DNA of 16,214 nt from Bacillota bacterium (GTDB taxonomy: Bacteria > Bacillota_C > Negativicutes > Sporomusales > Sporomusaceae), in contig JAEZQV010000012.1 in NCBI GenBank assembly GCA_023441125.1, positions 1 to 16,214 on the forward strand, in the 5' to 3' direction. The position numbers were made by a program, and so were the translations under genes. Positions 14,973-16,214 of the stretch are shown here, piece after piece. Numbering within the stretch: the first letter of the stretch is position 1; each line of letters starts with the position of its first letter. The notes below the pieces were generated by a model. It was not told the DNA's origin and made no database searches. It saw nothing but the letters and a program-made list of their open reading frames with translations.

Positions 14973-15413
14973 ATGAAAGTAGCAATTGGCAGTGATCATG
15001 GTGGCTTTCGCCTTAAGGAAGAAATAAAAGCTTTGCTGGCTGAGTTAAAGGTAGAAAGCTGCGATTTCGGCACGCACACCCCGGAGTCGGTCGACTACCC
15101 CGACATTTCCCGCCAAGTGGCCGAAGCGGTTGCCCAAGGCGAGTATGAGCGGGGCATTATTGTGTGCGGCACCGGCATCGGTGTCAGCATTGCCGCCAAT
15201 AAAATTCACGGCATCCGGGCGGCGCTCTGCAATGACGTATTTTCCGCCAAGATGTCGCGTGAACATAATGACGCCAACATTCTGACGCTGGGTGAACGGG
15301 TGATTGGCTCGGGCCTGGCCAGGATGATTGTTGAGATATGGCTTACAACCGATTTTGCCGGCGGACGGCATGCCTGCCGGGTCGAAAAGATCATGGCGCT
15401 CGAAAAAGCGTAG
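14973..15413 (+). CDS. rpiB: Ribose-5-phosphate isomerase B
   Basis: This 146-residue RpiB/LacAB-family isomerase interconverts ribose 5-phosphate and ribulose 5-phosphate in the non-oxidative pentose phosphate pathway. The N-terminus MKVAIGSDHGGF carries D8-H9. The catalytic cysteine C65 lies in VCGTGIG (64-70). H98 and N99 (REHND) and the phosphate-binding R132 and R136 are present. I prefer ATG 14973 over ATG 14967 because it gives the canonical start and 8-base spacing from AGGAAGGG (14957-14964), whereas the upstream ATG is only 2 bases away. Some family members are allose-6-phosphate isomerases, and cluster context favours the housekeeping role. The next gene starts 12 bases after the stop. 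Confidence 0.93.
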   Translation: MKVAIGSDHGGFRLKEEIKALLAELKVESCDFGTHTPESVDYPDISRQVAEAVAQGEYERGIIVCGTGIGVSIAANKIHGIRAALCNDVFSAKMSREHNDANILTLGERVIGSGLARMIVEIWLTTDFAGGRHACRVEKIMALEKA

Positions 15414-15425
15414 GGAGTGAATACT

Positions 15426-15980
15426 GTGGATACAGACTTGGCAACGATTGGCCGCCAGACGGTGCAGGCAGCAGAGGAACTTTTGAAAACCGCCCGGCTA
15501 AAGCCGGGAGACATACTGATTGTTGGCTGCAGTACCAGCGAGGTCCAGGGCGCCCGTATCGGCTCTTATGGCTCCGAGGTGGTTGCGGCCCGTATTTTAT
15601 CCGGTCTTTCCAAGGTTTGTTCCTGGTACCAGATTCATCTGGCCATTCAGTGCTGTGAGCATCTTAACCGGGCCCTGGTTGTTGAACAGGCTGTAGCCGA
15701 CAGATATAATCTCGAGGAAGTAACCGTTGTGCCGGTGGCCAAGGCCGGTGGTTCCCTGGCTGCTCAGGCAATGCGCGAATTTGTGAACCCGGTGGTGGTC
15801 GAGGCTATTGCCGCGCATGCCGGTCTGGATATTGGCAGTACGCTGATTGGTATGCATTTGAAGAAGGTGGCCATCCCGGTGCGGCTGACGCAAAAATATA
15901 TCGGCCAGGCCTATCTGACGGCTGCGCGCACCCGGCCCAAATTAATCGGCGGGGCAAGGGCCGTTTACGAACTGTGTTAA
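15426..15980 (+). CDS. UPF0340 / TIGR01440 family protein (YwlG-like), unknown function
   Basis: This 184-residue cytoplasmic protein belongs to a conserved Firmicutes family of unknown activity. The family pattern is visible: GCSTSEVQG (34-42), IGSYGSE, QCCEHLNRALVVE (75-87), a Gly-rich AKAGGS (105-110), and the C-terminal IGSTLIGMHLKKV and PVRL. The several Cys, His and Gly-rich motifs suggest a small-molecule or metal site, but no reaction is established from sequence. I chose GTG 15426 because the site GGGAG (15413-15417) is 8 bases upstream. GTG 15417, also in frame, would lie inside that site. Placement between rpiB and glyA is conserved in the B. subtilis ywl region, so a link to one-carbon or pentose metabolism is possible but unproven. 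Confidence 0.88.
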   Translation: MDTDLATIGRQTVQAAEELLKTARLKPGDILIVGCSTSEVQGARIGSYGSEVVAARILSGLSKVCSWYQIHLAIQCCEHLNRALVVEQAVADRYNLEEVTVVPVAKAGGSLAAQAMREFVNPVVVEAIAAHAGLDIGSTLIGMHLKKVAIPVRLTQKYIGQAYLTAARTRPKLIGGARAVYELC

Positions 15981-16006
15981 CAGGCAAGCGCCACTACATT
16001 TATAGA
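15977..16006 (+). promoter_or_regulatory. Candidate sigma-A promoter for glyA
   Basis: TTAACA (15977-15982, overlapping the UPF0340 stop codon) and TATAGA (16001-16006) are separated by 18 bases. They lie about 65-95 bases before the glyA start. Matches are moderate and spacing is one base longer than ideal. It would give glyA a leader of about 60 bases. Confidence 0.3.
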
Positions 16007-16070
16007 TACAGCAGTTGCACATTATCATCTGCAGCTTATTTTGGTTTTTTTTAAAGAGGAGGAAATACAT

Positions 16071-16214
16071 ATGACCATACTTGCAGGAGTAGATCCCGAA
16101 GTGGCACATGCCATTGGGCTGGAGCGGACGCGCCAGCAAAATAAACTCGAACTGATTGCTTCGGAGAATTTTGTCAGTTTAGCCGTAATGGAAGCGCAGG
16201 GTTCGGTACTGACC
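16071..16214 (+). CDS. glyA: Serine hydroxymethyltransferase, N-terminal fragment (runs off window)
   Basis: Only the first 48 codons are visible. SHMT is the PLP enzyme that converts serine and tetrahydrofolate to glycine and 5,10-methylene-tetrahydrofolate. The fragment contains the highly conserved [11 protein letters not shown] block (residues 26-36) followed by [10 protein letters not shown], the normal SHMT N-terminus. The PLP lysine lies beyond the edge. ATG 16071 is preceded by a strong AGAGGAGGA site (16055-16063). The gap from the UPF0340 stop is 90 bases and holds a T-rich run (about 16042-16052) and a weak promoter candidate. The gene order matches B. subtilis, where glyA follows ywlG. 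Confidence 0.95.
   Translation, partial: MTILAGVDPEVAHAIGLERTRQQNKLELIASENFVSLAVMEAQGSVLT

Noticed and set aside
16011..16052. Possible terminator before glyA (gcag...ctgc followed by a T-rich run).
   Set aside because: Only 4 base pairs form, so the T run alone does not support a terminator.

Overview
The window looks like chromosomal core DNA from a motile Gram-positive-lineage bacterium. GC content is fairly high, with many NCC/NGG codons. The right-hand gene order (rpmE, DUF1385, prfA, prmC, threonylcarbamoyl-AMP synthase, mntP-like, ywlE-like, rpiB, UPF0340, glyA) is the classic Firmicutes arrangement known from the Bacillus ywl region. With this base composition, a Negativicutes (Sporomusa-like) or related Firmicutes host is my best guess. 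The phylum-level placement is fairly secure; the class-level one is an impression. I see no phage, IS element, CRISPR array, tRNA or rRNA.

Layout, left to right. (1) Bases 1-1119 are the 3' part of a Pro/Ala/Gln-rich protein with a FliK-like C-terminal domain, closed by a strong terminator. (2) Bases 1250-4002 hold an ECF sigma factor overlapping the gene for a single-pass membrane protein that is probably its anti-sigma factor, a terminator, then a gene for a secreted protein with a PrcB-type C-terminal domain. The same two-block promoter-like motif lies before both the sigma gene and the secreted-protein gene, so I read this as an autoregulated envelope-signalling module. (3) On the minus strand are an AlaX-type alanyl-tRNA editing hydrolase (4059-5267) and an HD-GYP protein (5332-6450). 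They converge on the secreted-protein gene through a bidirectional terminator. (4) Divergently, a nitrilase-family amidase (6577-7401) is followed by a membrane CHASE4-like/HAMP/GGDEF/HD-GYP protein (7439-9514). Two cyclic-di-GMP proteins therefore flank the amidase.

(5) From 9521 to the right edge is a translation and housekeeping run. A near-consensus sigma-A promoter drives rpmE, which is followed by two look-alike hairpins. DUF1385, prfA, prmC and tsaC/sua5 come next, overlapping or nearly touching. RF1 is the substrate of PrmC, and the synthase makes the precursor of tRNA t6A, so the cluster is functionally coherent. Then come an MntP-like membrane protein, a YwlE-like arginine/tyrosine phosphatase, ribose-5-phosphate isomerase B, a UPF0340 protein of unknown function, and the first 48 codons of glyA, which runs off the window.

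Most of the window is ordinary. The least explained part is the ECF sigma / anti-sigma / PrcB-domain module and its shared promoter motif.
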